This document shows, piece after piece, positions 35,001 to 46,159 of a stretch of DNA of 64,000 nt (position 1 is the first letter of the stretch; each line of letters opens with the position of its first letter). A program made the position numbers and the translations under genes. This stretch comes from Xiphophorus maculatus (lineage: Eukaryota; Chordata; Actinopteri; Cyprinodontiformes; Poeciliidae): positions 22,858,953 through 22,922,952 of the forward strand of contig NC_036445.1 in assembly GCF_002775205.1 (NCBI RefSeq), written 5' to 3'. A model generated the notes under the pieces. The model was not told the origin of the DNA, did no database searches, and was given only the letters and a program-made list of their open reading frames with translations.

Positions 35001-38000
35001 AATACATAAATTTGAGGTTTACATGTTAAATATTGTTAAAGTTCAAGGGGTGTAAATACGTCTGTACGATTCTATTCATGTGAATCAAGGAATGACGTTG
35101 CACAATAAATAATTTTGTCTTTATTTTGAAGTATGCAGACTCTTTCAACTTCAATCCACACAAATGGCTTTTAGTCAACTTTGACTGTTCTGCAATGTGG
35201 TAAGGGTCCAAAACTCTGTTTGCTTAGCTTTCTGAAAGCTTTTCTTTTATCATGCAATTTAAATAATAGTTTACATATATCAATGATATAAATATTTTTC
35301 CAAGAAAGTAGCCCATTATTTGAAAGTCAGTGTTCATACTTGTCACAATAGCTTCAAGTTTGTCTTTGCTTTCACTCATGGATCCATGAAGCTACAATGA
35401 GAACTGATATCCATCTACACCTTTATCATTTGCACTGTAAAAATAGAACCCTGCCTTCCACCTGGCCCATCTGTCAGCATGTACTAAATAGTGCTTGCTC
35501 TACAGGATAAAAATGGCTTTTTAAATAACTTCAGATTTGCTCTACAATTTGTTTGAAGAGGTTTTTAAATAAAAATTTTCCTCAGTCTGACAACAAAATA
35601 AATAAACATTTTGGCAGTGTAGACATTACTGAATGTGCATGTGGATAAGTAATAAGAAAAAAAAACAAAACAGGTTTTATCCCAATTGTAAAAACACTCA
35701 AAATATAACTGTAAAAAGACCAGAAATAGAAAGTCAAATTGTAAAACGTTTGTTTGATGAGTAGTTTCTGAAAAGATAAAAAAAATCCTCAGACAGTAGG
35801 TTTTTTTTATATTTCTGAATTTATATGAACACATTTATCCTCTCACTGAGTGTTATGCCTTAGTAATGTTTGATGATCTGAAACAGGAACATTTTAGGAT
35901 GATTTATTGTCAAAATATAAGGAAAAAACTTCTGTATCAATTAGTGTTAATTTAAATTAATGCTCCAAAAGCACTTGTATTGAGTTTTATTCACTTGGTT
36001 TATGCTAATCAATGTACAGAAGTAATATTGTTCGAGACATACGCTGAACCCAAGCCAAGTAGTACTTATAGTAACCATTCATAAACACAGTTCATAGTTT
36101 ATGAATTTCAGGATATAATGGTCAAAAATATATTGGGTGAATTTACTGAAGTACAAATGTTAATCTGATTATCAACAGGGTGAAGAAGAGGGCAGACATC
36201 ATTGGAGCTTTTAAAATGGAGCCTCTCTACCTGAAGCATGAAAACCAAGAGTCAGGTAGAGTCTGAATCATTTTTCAGTCACTTTCAGCTTTAATATGCA
36301 GAGCAGTTGAGCCCCATAAAAGTATTTTGAATTTTAATCTATTTACAATTGCAAACATTGATGTTTTGTTTGAGCAATTTAGTGCTAGAAAAACACAAAG
36401 TTGTTGTTTTCACCTTTACTAAATTTTATTTTCAAGAGGCATTCATGTCAGTTAAATTAACATTACTGGATTACTTTTAAAAGCATTTAAACTCTACCCA
36501 GCTTTGATGATATAACCCCTGTCTCTGTCAACATGTCTGTTATACGTGCTTTGTGTGGGGGTGTGCACTGTCTCCGTCTGCAGATGGGCTCAGATTTGCA
36601 CTATAATTAGTTTGAAAGGTAGAGGCAGCTGCCACCCTCCACATCGAGGCACCTTACAAAAGCCGGACTCTTCAATCTAATTAGTGGTTATTAGCACAAG
36701 CTAGCCCCATTCTGCAGAGACCAGCTACCTGAAGGCGTTGTGGAGTGACAAGGCTCTGATCAGTAAGATAGAGAAGGTGGGCACATTGGAGAGGAACAAC
36801 ACCTGGCCAGTTAAAAAATAAGCCTGAAACTTTATCAGCAAAACGATTCCGAAACTAAAATGTGTTGGTGTTTCACTGAATTAATTCATGTCTATGAAAA
36901 AAAAATATACTGTCGGGTGAACTAAGAACATCACCTCAAAGAGATTAGTATGTTATTCTGACCGCCTCATGTGTGAATACAAAATTATCGTCTCACCAAC
37001 ATTTGATGATCAGCATTATTATCTTTTCTTTCAACAGGTCTGGTCACAGATTACAGAGTAAGAGAAACCATCATTATGAAAGACCAGAATATCTGCAGTA
37101 ACACAAATGTTGTGGATTTGACCACTTTTTTGTTTCCAAACTCCAGCACTGGCAGATTCCACTCGGAAGAAGATTTCGCTCTCTGAAGTTGTGGTTTGTG
37201 TTTCGAATGTACGGGCTGAAAGGCCTGCAAGCTCACATACGAAAGGTAGGCAACCAGCTGAGTGAATGGGTGTTATGCTTACAAATGTATCTTTGCCTTT
37301 TTATGAGTTGATTCATCTGAAATATTGCCCCCCTGCTGTGTCTTGGCGTCATTGGGATATATGACAGATCAACCCAAAGTGGATCACAGTTGTGAATTGG
37401 AAGGAAAATTATACATAGCTTCCAGTTAATTTGTTTTTTTTTTACTAATAGAAATAAATCCTGACCAGTTTCCCTGTCCTGCTGAAGAATAGCAACCCCA
37501 CACTTTTCACAGTATTATGTGTAATGTTCTTTGAAATTCATTTTCTTTTCATTCTTTTCTAAATTAAGGTCTTCTTTGTTGGTCGATTAATGACAATGTT
37601 TGGCACGGATGTTTTTCCAATTCTGATTAAATTCCATTTTTGCAGGTATAGGCTTTTATAGTAGTATTTGTTAATAATTTTAAAATAAATCTATAATTTT
37701 TCATCATGATGGTGCAAATAACGTCCATCCGTTTTCCACACTGTCTTAATAACTATCATGGTGTAGGATTAGGGGGTCTTGGAATCTGTCCCATCAATGA
37801 CTGGGAGTGAGAGAAGTTAATTTTAAAAAAATTTTTTTACAATCCATTACTGAGCCAACACAGAGAAATACAAGACAGGCCAATCATGAACACACTGAAA
37901 ATATTATTTACGTTTAAACAAAAAGTCCGGTTTTTGAGCTGACTGACTTTGCCGTCTTCCTCTATTTATTTGACATTCTTCTCTTTTCCCCATCCCTAAA

Positions 38001-40321
38001 ATTGAGCTTTATGGTAAATGCCATTTCCATCTTTGCTTTGCACATCTAACCCCTCGAAATCCTCTTTGTCAGTAATGTCCCTCTTCTGCCCCCCTGCCTG
38101 ACTCTATCTTCATCAGTGTAACCATAATCCATCTTGCCAGACATAGAACACATTTGACTGATATCTTCTTCTTTGTAGCAACATTTCCTCCCATCTCTGA
38201 CCGCATTGCTGCTCGTTTTTTCCTTCAAATCCTTCACGGCTGAATGCCTGGCTCTCTGCGTTCCTTTTCCTCCTCCACCTCCTCCCTCAGGTCTGCTCCG
38301 TCAATCAAATGAGCCTGTTTCATGTTTATTCTACATTTTAGATAAAGTGGCAGCTTCTGAGAAGATTTACTGCAGCTAAATAAGGCACAAGATTGTGGCC
38401 ACTTTATTTTGAGTAGCTTCTCTTTTTGTCCACAAAATTTCTCTCTTGTTGAGAAATGATGACATAAGCTGAGAACAACTGGAGGTAACCTGAGAAGCCG
38501 GTTACCAGGATGTAAGCAATAGATCTCTGTTTACTGATGGATGATGGACTGAGGGAGAGTTATAAGGTGCAAAAACTACATGTGTAGAATTCAAGCTTCA
38601 AACACTAACTAGTCACTCTCATGTTTTAAAATAAATATTTAATGAACATACAATAAGTTAAGACAGGAAATAAGGTTACTACGGTTAATTATCTACTAAA
38701 CCGTTTGTAAACAAATAAATAAAATGATAAATTGTCGTTGCTCGTGTTCAGTGTGTATTTTCACACAACAAGAAAAGGCAGGAAAAGTGAAGGAGTGTCC
38801 TGACTTTATTATCATGACTAGACTGATGCTCACTTTCACCAGCATCTCAAGGGCCTCTCTGATCTTAAGTGGATAAATTATGCAGCAGCATGGCTGATCA
38901 CTCGCAACCCGTCTGGAAATCCTATTTGCTGAAAGCAAAATCTGATAAAAGCTATTACATGGCTTGGATGTTATGCCTCCAAGAACTCACCTCTTGTTGA
39001 TGTAAATCATTACAGCACTAGCTTGTTTCATCAGATGTCAAACTATTGATGATTACATGCAGTTCTTACAATACTGCCAGATGAGTTGTTTAAAAGATTG
39101 CTTTTTGTTACACGACACAACACTGCCATCTAGTGAGGAAAATGAAGCAACTTGCACCTTTTAGTTCAGTTTTCTCATGTTTTTTGAGACACAATAATAT
39201 ATTAACTTAACAACTAAAGGGACATAATATCCAAACAGTGCATCAGAATGTGGAATTTTATGAACTTATTTTTCAAATGTTTAGTTCGTTATGCTGCTTC
39301 CCCACAGCAATAGACAGAACAACCCCAACAAAAATAAGCAATCAAGCAAACAGCAAGTTCATCAAAAAGTTAACATTTTATTTCAGAAATGTTACTTCTT
39401 CAGTTTCATTAGTTGGTTTTCTTACTGAATCTCATGTTCAATTAGAAAACACATATTTGACGAATAATATGAGATTGTCTTCTCAGACAAATGTCTTTCT
39501 TGACCCAGTAATATTTTTGCATAGTTATATCTCAGACCCTTTAATTATTAAAAGCTCCATCTTGATGTTTTGAGAAAAAAAATCATCAAATGAAGTTGCA
39601 TATTTGTTTACTTGCACTGTGCATTCCTGAGTACATTTTATGTTGAACTTTAGGGCATGTTGGTGTCTTCTGTTCACAGCAAGTGGCGCTGGCAAAAGAG
39701 TTTGAGAGCCTGGTAAGAGCAGACAAGAGGTTTGAGATCTGTGCTGAAGTTGTTCTCGGACTGGTCTGCTTCAGACTTAAGGTAATAACTTATAACACCA
39801 GCCCCATATATTTTCTCTTAATCTGTTCATTCCTGTAATATTTGTCCTCTTTTCAACATAGAATTGGAAGAGGTTCCTCTAAATTTAGGTGTAATACATT
39901 CCCTGTCCATGGATTAGGGTAGGGACTTTGAAAATGTCTGTTACCGCCCCTGAACCCCTAGATCTTGGGGGCGTAACAATGTCAAATTCAGTTTTCCAAG
40001 TAACCTGATTCTTGTTCTTTAAGACCTATTTTAGTCCATTTTTTTGATGTAACAAACCTCTACTCTTTCTGAAAAGTTTGGCAATTGGGAATCTCAACAT
40101 CATGCTGTCCCTTTTCTCAGGGCTCCAATGAGCTGAACCAGAACTTACTGAAAAAGATCACGAAGAGCAGAGAGCTCCACCTGGTGCCCTGCCAGCTCTC
40201 CGGGCGCTTTGTCCTGCGCTTCGCCATCTGTGCACGCAGGACTGAGTCGCGCCACATCCAGCAAGCATGGCGCCACATCACACAGCTAGCTTTTGAGCTT
40301 CTGCAGGAGCAGCCACATTGA
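25895..40321 (+). CDS. ddc: ddc, aromatic-L-amino-acid decarboxylase (dopa decarboxylase), complete coding sequence in 13 exons
   Basis: A cytosolic PLP enzyme (EC 4.1.1.28) that decarboxylates L-DOPA to dopamine and 5-hydroxytryptophan to serotonin. Exons 25895-26095, 26349-26462, 26570-26689, 29287-29421, 31505-31648, 32086-32152, 32501-32595, 35132-35199, 36179-36255, 37038-37057, 37147-37245, 39680-39781 and 40121-40321 give 480 codons, the length of mammalian DDC. Key residues fall at their known positions: His192 (AHSSVERA), Asp271 (HIDAAYAG), PLP-binding Lys303 (NFNPHKW), catalytic-loop Tyr332 (EPLYLKH). Tyr332 points to a true decarboxylase rather than an aldehyde synthase. The start ATG begins [20 protein letters not shown], the conserved N-terminus, and the coding sequence shows no break. 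A 5' UTR acceptor is likely at 25801-25806. Confidence 0.97.
26349..26462 (+). other. ddc: ddc coding exon 2
   Basis: Residues 68-105, [20 protein letters not shown] to GFSW, including the substrate-pocket residues Tyr79, Phe80 and Phe103. Acceptor TTTTCCAG, donor GTAATC. Confidence 0.96.
26570..26689 (+). other. ddc: ddc coding exon 3
   Basis: Residues 106-145, [10 protein letters not shown] to HGHGGGVIQ. Acceptor CATTTTAG, donor GTAAGC. Confidence 0.96.
26690..29286. other. ddc: ddc intron 3
   Basis: Contains a Tc1-like end fragment at about 26920-27000, a poly-T run near 27458, and otherwise unrecognised sequence. The open frame at 27749-27991 has no splice context or similarity. Confidence 0.6.
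26920..27000 (-). repeat. Tc1/mariner end fragment
   Basis: TTGACAACCACAAGCTTC, ATTATTGGGATTTTATAT and AAAGACCAACATAAAG follow the terminal region of fish Tc1 elements. Only one end is present. Confidence 0.45.
29287..29421 (+). other. ddc: ddc coding exon 4
   Basis: Residues 146-190, [17 protein letters not shown] to VAYTSDQ. Acceptor CTGACAG, donor GTAAGT. Confidence 0.96.
29422..31504. other. ddc: ddc intron 4, nothing recognised
   Basis: About 2.1 kb of AT-rich intron without a clear repeat, RNA gene or second coding frame. Confidence 0.6.
31505..31648 (+). other. ddc: ddc coding exon 5
   Basis: Residues 191-238, beginning [14 protein letters not shown] with His192, which stacks on the PLP ring in this family. 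Acceptor CATCTCAG, donor GTAAAG. Confidence 0.96.
32086..32152 (+). other. ddc: ddc coding exon 6
   Basis: [20 protein letters not shown], 22 codons plus one base. Acceptor TTTTTCAG, donor GTAAGT. Confidence 0.94.
32501..32595 (+). other. ddc: ddc coding exon 7
   Basis: Completes Cys261 and runs through [17 protein letters not shown] to GIE. Asp271 binds the PLP pyridine nitrogen. Donor GTGAGT. Confidence 0.96.
32640..33240 (+). pseudogene. Tc1/mariner remnant with transposase C-terminal scrap
   Basis: The left end (TTACGCCCCTTTAGC, TTTTTCAAATTCTGT) resembles a Tc1 terminus. At 32997-33075 the + frame reads [20 protein letters not shown], the transposase C-terminal segment, with Asn where the catalytic Glu normally stands. 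A second repeat (about 32690-32842) interrupts it. Confidence 0.6.
32690..32842. repeat. MITE-like insert with AACACTTTAT ends
   Basis: Starts AGAACACTTTATCACACTTT and ends AATAAAGTGTTACCG, giving short imperfect inverted ends, with internal CATGTCATGTCAGTC. Similar short elements are common in fish. Boundaries and family are uncertain. Confidence 0.4.
33392..33442. repeat. perfect inverted repeat, 15-bp arms
   Basis: CTTGTAATAATACAA (33392-33406) and its exact reverse complement (33428-33442) with a 21-base loop, inside ddc intron 7. Confidence 0.85.
34530..35060 (-). repeat. internally deleted Tc1/mariner copy, both ends present
   Basis: The left end GTTTTATTGGGACTTTATAT and the right end around TAAAGTTCAAGGGGTGTAAA correspond to the two termini of fish Tc1 elements. 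Between them, GATGCTTTCACCACTATATT matches the antisense of the transposase core. About 0.5 kb remains of about 1.6 kb. Confidence 0.5.
35132..35199 (+). other. ddc: ddc coding exon 8 (PLP lysine)
   Basis: [19 protein letters not shown] and on; Lys303 forms the Schiff base with PLP. Ends in phase 2, donor GTAAGG. Confidence 0.96.
35200..36178. other. ddc: ddc intron 8, nothing recognised
   Basis: AT-rich intron without a recognised repeat or RNA gene. Confidence 0.55.
36179..36255 (+). other. ddc: ddc coding exon 9 (catalytic loop)
   Basis: [20 protein letters not shown] and on to NQES, including Tyr332 of the flexible catalytic loop. Donor GTAGAG. Confidence 0.96.
37038..37057 (+). other. 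ddc: ddc coding exon 10, 20-nt microexon
   Basis: Supplies the last two bases of a Gly codon and LVTDYR. Acceptor TCAACAG, donor GTAAGA. It is required to keep frame between exons 9 and 11. Confidence 0.93.
37147..37245 (+). other. ddc: ddc coding exon 11
   Basis: [20 protein letters not shown] and on to AHIRK. Acceptor AACTCCAG only 89 bases after exon 10; donor GTAGGC. Confidence 0.96.
37345..37700 (-). repeat. Tc1/mariner remnant
   Basis: CATTGGGATATATGACAGAT, CAACCCAAAGTGGAT and TGAATTGGAAGGAAAATTAT follow a Tc1 terminus. Then CCTGCTGAAGAATAGCAACC follows the antisense transposase body. Heavily decayed, in ddc intron 11. Confidence 0.5.
37701..39679. other. ddc: rest of ddc intron 11, nothing recognised
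   Basis: No coding or repeat boundary recognised. The open frame at 39238-39573 has no splice context or similarity. Confidence 0.5.
39680..39781 (+). other. ddc: ddc coding exon 12
   Basis: [20 protein letters not shown] and on to CFRLK. Acceptor GTTCACAG, donor GTAATA. Confidence 0.96.
40121..40321 (+). other. ddc: ddc terminal coding exon
   Basis: Sixty-six codons and [23 protein letters not shown] to LQEQPH. Acceptor CTTTTCTCAG. Confidence 0.96.
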
Positions 40322-41371
40322 CCATAACTTTAGGAAGCATCATTCCACTCTGACGCTGAAATGACAACCAAAGTTTAGGCAAAAGGTTTGTGAAGTTTGC
40401 AGATATAAAATGCCCTTGTAGTTTATTTGTGGAGTTTTTTTTTTTTAGCTGTCAGTAAAGTTTCTGTCTGCAGCCAGTTGGTAAGTCTGAGAAGTATTTG
40501 TCATTATTTTTGCTGGACAGTCTTGAATATACATGTGTGATGTAAGAATGACTTAATCCATGCTGTGCAAAAAGTCCTAAACAAATACAAAGGGAGAAGA
40601 GTAGATATTACATTTTGCATCTGCAATTTTTTCATGCGTTGTCTAAGCTTGTGTTTGTGACTGTTTGGTGATTTTGTAACTGTTCTCAACTTGTGCACTT
40701 ACCGCTCTGCTGGCTTTTCTGTGCCCGTTCTGTGTTTTCTGGTTGTCAAATATTTAGGGCTGATTGAACTGCAGCTTAGCTTTATAGCAAATGCATCAAT
40801 GGTAAAACAAATTCTTTAGACAGCGTATGTCTGCTGCTTCATCTAGAACCAGCTTCTCAATGTACTGTATCTGAATGTTAGTGAAATTAAAGATATAAAA
40901 TGTCAGGTTCAAAAACTCCAGTTTTGCTAATTTGGGTAAATCCATATATAAGTGCATTCAATATCTATTTTGTAAAGACACTGGTGTTTTAGTTACACTG
41001 GCACAGATGAGGTAATCGTTTTTAATTTTCTTTATTATTTGTCTTATCCACAGTGGGTGTTTGCAATCTGTAGCATAGGAGCACTGGATAGTTATATTCT
41101 TTTAAATAAGAAAAGGAAGAACGAATGTTTCCTAATTTACAAATGCAAAGTACTAATAATATATATTTTTTTCATTTTATTGGAAATTGTAATCATAGGT
41201 TATTTTTGTACTCATTCAGAAATAATACCGCAAGTAAGTTTAGATAAAAGAAAACAATTTTAAGCAAATGTGCTTACTGCGTACATATGATGTGAATTTG
41301 TGCTTAAAGAAATAGGTCTACTTTGGATTTTTGAAACCCACTGTGATACGACATCTTTGACTATAAATAAA
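40322..41371 (+). other. ddc: ddc 3' UTR, probable extent
   Basis: Possible polyadenylation signals are ATTAAA at 40886-40891 and AATAAA at 41366-41371. Which one is used cannot be told from sequence. Confidence 0.4.
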
Positions 41372-43299
41372 TAAAATCCATTGTTTCCCTTTAATTAAGC
41401 AGTCATGCCTGTTGCTGTCTTCAATGGGACTTGCTCTTGGAAGCCTGTATATTTTTTTTTCTTACAGTCTTTCATTGTAAAGCCTATGTTTAAATTTCAG
41501 GATCAAGAAATATGAATATGAACTGTTGCAATGAACAAATGTAATTAAAGCATTGATGTCTTGCATTTGTCTGAGAAAAAAATAAATGAATCTATGGCGT
41601 GTAATCAACACCTCTCTGTGAGCTGCCGACTTTGATGCAGGAGTGTTTTCTTTTCTTTGTGTGCTCCATGCATTGTTATAATTTTTTTTAATGAAGTCTG
41701 CTGTAATCTGTCAGATATTTATGTTTTCTTGACTTGTTTGACTCCCAAAGACAGAAATGTAATAGTGCCTCAAAGTGGAGCTGTAGTAGCTACTGAAATA
41801 TTTCATAAATAAGTTGTTTATAGCTCAAACAGAACCATAAAAGTACTGATTTAGGTAATATCAATGATTTTTTTTCCCCTTTAATCATCCAGGGATTTAG
41901 TCAAATGTTGTTGTTTTTTTATATTATTTTACAGATATAACTTTATGAAGTCCTTCTGTTCTCCTGCCGAAGCTTGTTTGATTAAAGATGGCAGGCGGAG
42001 TGCACACTTTCTCTCCAACTAACGTGCTGCACCAATCAGCCTCCTCTGAAGATCCTAATCCCTGCAGCTGAAGACTAGCCTTCTATAAATACAGATGGGG
42101 ATTCACTGATAGACAATAATGCTTAGACCCTGATTACTGCTCCACATTACTGCCCTGTTAATTTATTTATCTCATAATATAATGCATAAGTAATCATAGC
42201 CAGACAGGATGGATATGGGTAACATCTTCTTTAGAGTTTATAAAGATTGTACAAAAAGAGAGAAATGCTCTTGGCGGGTTTAGTCTATGCTAAGACTAAA
42301 TGCTTACCATCATGGTGAGACTACAGGGACATAAAATTATTACAGAGGTCAAGCACTTATAATTATGCACTTGACTCATGTAACCAGCATGAATAAAAGA
42401 TGACTTTTACTCAATATTTTTTGATGAGCTGGACAAAACACACACAAAACAATGCACTGGAGGCACTACAATATGTAGGTTTGACATTCTCCTTTTTTTA
42501 TTACCAAGAAACACCATGTTTACTTTTTATGGATTTCACTGACCTGTTCATGTTGTTTTTCTGTTGGTTTGCTTACTGTGCAAAAGAGCTTGGTTTTTAA
42601 CTTTGGTATTTCTAGAAGATATTAAGTTTTGCAATACATACTGGTAGAATGAGCAGTAAATTAAACAAGAAGAAATAGAGGTGAAAGGTAAACAAAAATT
42701 GCTAGTTTCTTCTTAATGCATTATCTTGTAATAGAGGATAAGATATCTTAAGTGACTCGTAAATTGACAATAGGCTTGAGTAAAAGGTGTCGTAAGTATT
42801 TCTGTTCTCTGTGAAGTTATGAAAATAGGCAAAAAATGCTAAACTTATTCTTTAATCTGTATTAGAAATATTGTACAACATTTAAAAATTATTAAGCATC
42901 TTATTTCTTTGGAGGTATGTGTGTCTGTGTGCAGGCTTAATAAACATTAAAGCTGCACTTTACAGCTTTGCCACAAGGAGGCGCCATAAATTACATGAAA
43001 TTTACTATCCATGGATTTGATACAAATAATTTGCAGGCTTTGAAAACAGGCTAAAACTGAAACATGTGAACATTTACCTTTCTTTAAAATTTGGTTTTCA
43101 AGTTATATTTCCCTAATGCTCAAACTGACCTGGACATTACAGGAGTTCAGTTTCATTAGCCATTCCCTGCCTTGACCCTAACCCTAACCCTTAAAACATA
43201 ATTTTAAGGGAATTATGTTCCCTTAAAACATTTTTAAATAGAACATGCCTGAGACACAGAAAGTAGCTACAAAGAAAAAGCAACAGACAAGAAACTGTA
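41372..43299. other. intergenic DNA after ddc
   Basis: No gene recognised. A CCAAT (42032-42036) and TATAAAT (42084-42090) pair in a less AT-rich stretch may be a promoter or enhancer. The rest is unexplained. Confidence 0.45.
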
Positions 43300-43590
43300 T
43301 TTCACATCTATTAGTCTTTAAAAGGTTACAAAGTCATGTATAAGGTAAACCACACTAAGAGACATTATCTACAAATGGAAAAAATACATGGAACAGTGGT
43401 CAACCTTTAGAAGAAAAGCCAACCAAAATTAGTCCATAAACACACCACTGACCATACAGGGGATCCCAGAAGAAACCAGAACAATATCTAATGCATTACA
43501 GGCCTTACGCCCCAGAGTTTATGATTCAGCAATCAGGAAGCAACTTGGCGAAAGCGGTTTTGAAGGGTTCCAAGGCCTACCTATAAAAAA
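43300..43590 (+). pseudogene. Tc1/mariner transposase N-terminal remnant
   Basis: ATTAGTCTTTAAAAGGTTAC, then ACATTATCTACAAATGG, GGAACAGTGGTCAACC and GAAGCAACTTGGCG follow the order of the helix-turn-helix part of fish Tc1 transposases. Frame-broken throughout. Confidence 0.6.
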
Positions 43591-45017
43591 GTTTAAAAAA
43601 ACTAAATAAAAAAAACTATCACCTTATGTTTGTCAAATAACATCTTGGCAATCTAAAAAAATATTTTGTTTGTGGAAGAGACAAAGAGACAATGGTGGAA
43701 CAATTTTTAATTGGTTCTTTCCTTTACATCTAGACACATAGATATCTTGCATTCACTTCCGACTGCAAAGTAGGACTTTGATGTTGAAAATGCATGACAT
43801 GTTTTCAGAATGTAACTTAGGTGGCATGTCTCAGAGCAACAACAAAGAAGAACCTCCCGGTGCCCTTCCTGTTTCTGAGGAACAAACTCAGCCTGAATAC
43901 TTACCTCTCTCACAGGGCAAGTTTCAGTCACTTGTTGTTTGAGCTTATTTGCTGAAAGCTCATCCAGGACACGCTTTTCACTTGGGAGGCATCAGATGGG
44001 AAAATATTGCAATCTGGTGGTCATCAGCACATAACTGAATCCTAAGTCACAACTATACTTGAACCTCAGAGATCGCATTACATGGCCAGCATTTAATGGT
44101 TCGTGCTGAGCTGTACACTGGCTGCAGTTCACTCTAATACTTAATAGATAATTCTGTTAGGATGAGAGTTTCCTGGTAAGTGTATGGCAGTTTTAGCGTG
44201 CAAGATGAATAGGATTTTATTACATCTTGCTGGTGGAGATTCTTCTGTAATTTCACTTCTTGGGAGGAAGACGGTCTTCTGAAATGTACAAAAGACAGAA
44301 GACAGACTAAGATGGGGGGTGGGGGTTGGTAAAAAGATGGGTTTAAAGTGCACCAGCCCACACAATAAACAGCACATTAGACATGAGAGATCATATTCTG
44401 CCAGTTTAACAACTGAAGGAGCCCATTATGAATCGTGCATGTATGTGTCCAGTGTAGTTGTCTGAGCAGTATTTCGCATGCAGAATTTTAAGTTACAAAC
44501 CATGAACCCTGTGATGTAGATTTATATATGTAATTTATTGTTTGCTGTTTGATCTGATACAGAAAACAAGATACCCAGAATTCAACAGACTTAAAAAAAC
44601 CTAACATCAGTAACAGTAACAACAGCACCCCTCAACACCTCCCTTCTCCTTACAGATTTGCAAGGTCCTAAACTTGTATTGCACCTGTTCTGGCATTTTA
44701 AAATGGATTAGTGTTTTTTTCAGTCAGACTTATCAATTTTATAGCTCCAGCTTCAAATTAAATAATAACAGTTGTGATTCAGTCATTCTTTTTCATTTAT
44801 TATTTATCTGAAATTCATTTATTAAATAGTCTGAAATTAATTTGTTTCTTTCCCGTTATGCATTTTCCCATTATGCATTAATGCACAAATAGGATGCATT
44901 TATGCAATTGCATTTCTCGCTAATGCAGTTTGTGATCAATTAGAGGTAAGCACAACTAAGTATATTAGAAATTAAAGTGTAAAGCTATTATCATTTAATC
45001 TAATATAAAGATATGTG

Positions 45018-45294
45018 AGGCTGCACAGTGGCGCAGTTGGTAGCACTGTTGCCTTGCAGCAAGAAGATTCGATTCCCGGCCCAGGGTCTTTCTGCACGGA
45101 GTTTGAATGTTCTCCCTGTGAATGTGTGGGTTCTCTCCGGGTACTCAGGCTTCCTCTCACAGTCCAAAAACATGACTGTTACCCTGTGACAGACTGGCGA
45201 CCTGTCCAGGGTGAACCCCGCCTCTCGCCCGGAACGTCAGTTGGAGATAGGCACCAGCACCTCCCGACAAGGGTGTAAGAAAATGGAAGGATGG
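45018..45294 (+). mobile_element. SINE with tRNA-like head
   Basis: The head has GTGGCGCAGTTGGTAGCAC (box A-like) and AGATTCGATTCCCGGC (box B-like). The body contains TGTGGGTTCTCTCCGGGTAC and GGCGACCTGTCCAGGGTGA, typical of a very common fish repeat. It is flanked by a perfect 13-base duplication ATAAAGATATGTG at 45005-45017 and 45295-45307, the mark of LINE-driven insertion. Confidence 0.85.
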
Positions 45295-46069
45295 ATAAAG
45301 ATATGTGTACTTAAGGTTTATAAATACAAGCAAACTAACAAATAAACAAGCAGAAATGTATATACATGAGCTATAAACAATTGCTTCAACTAATGTAAAT
45401 TAAAGGTAAATGTCTAAAATAATGAACTAGCACTGATTTTTGAAGGGGCAGTATTATGTACGTATTTTCCAAGCAAATAGTGCCATTAAATAACACAGTC
45501 TCTGTTGCCTTCAGTTGTTATAAAAATGCAGTATTTATCAAATGTGACTCAAAAGAAATTTGACCTTGCATTTAACGCCTTGAAATTGGGCCTCTGTCTC
45601 TTTAAGAAGCTCCTGCTCTTTCCAACGCTCTGCCTTCAGCACATCATCACAACAATGTCCCTCCATTAAGCCTTTAGCTTTGTTCTCGGGTAATGGAATG
45701 GGAAAGAAATGACTTAAAAAACAGGGTTTAGTTAATATTCTGAAAGGCTTTTCTTTTGCAATTTCACAGCAATAAAATGGGCTTCTCCCACCTGGCATCC
45801 GAGTGAAAATACCACATGTTGCTTGATATGTGGTCTTTGGAACAAAGAAACAGAGATGCGGTGTAAACAAAATAAATTCTTTTTACCTGAAACAGTCTCA
45901 AACAGTGTGGCAGTCTGACTTGATGAATGCTTTATGGTCAACTTACACAGGTGATAAAAAAGGCAAAGCTGGCATTCACAGGAGAAAAAAAAGCACAATT
46001 ATGATTTTTGCACAGTTATATATAAATACTTTGCTCAAGTAATACCACCAGTAAACACAGTTATGTAAG

Positions 46070-46109
46070 AGGCAGGGTACACCCTGGACAGGTTGGCAGT
46101 CTGTCGCAA
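46070..46109 (-). repeat. short fragment of the same SINE family, reversed
   Basis: Reverse complement of this stretch reads GACAGACTGCCAACCTGTCC and on through AGGGTGTACCCTGCC, matching 45186-45222 of the SINE above with a few changes. Confidence 0.65.
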
Positions 46110-46159
46110 TATATAAATATATTCTTTTGCATTTATGACTGCTTGGTCAATGTTTTAGT

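Noticed and set aside
43170..43200. Telomere-like CCCTAA repeats
   Set aside because: Only about two and a half units, too short for an interstitial telomere tract.
45018..45090. tRNA gene
   Set aside because: Only box A/B-like head of a SINE. The cloverleaf is not complete and target duplications flank the whole repeat.
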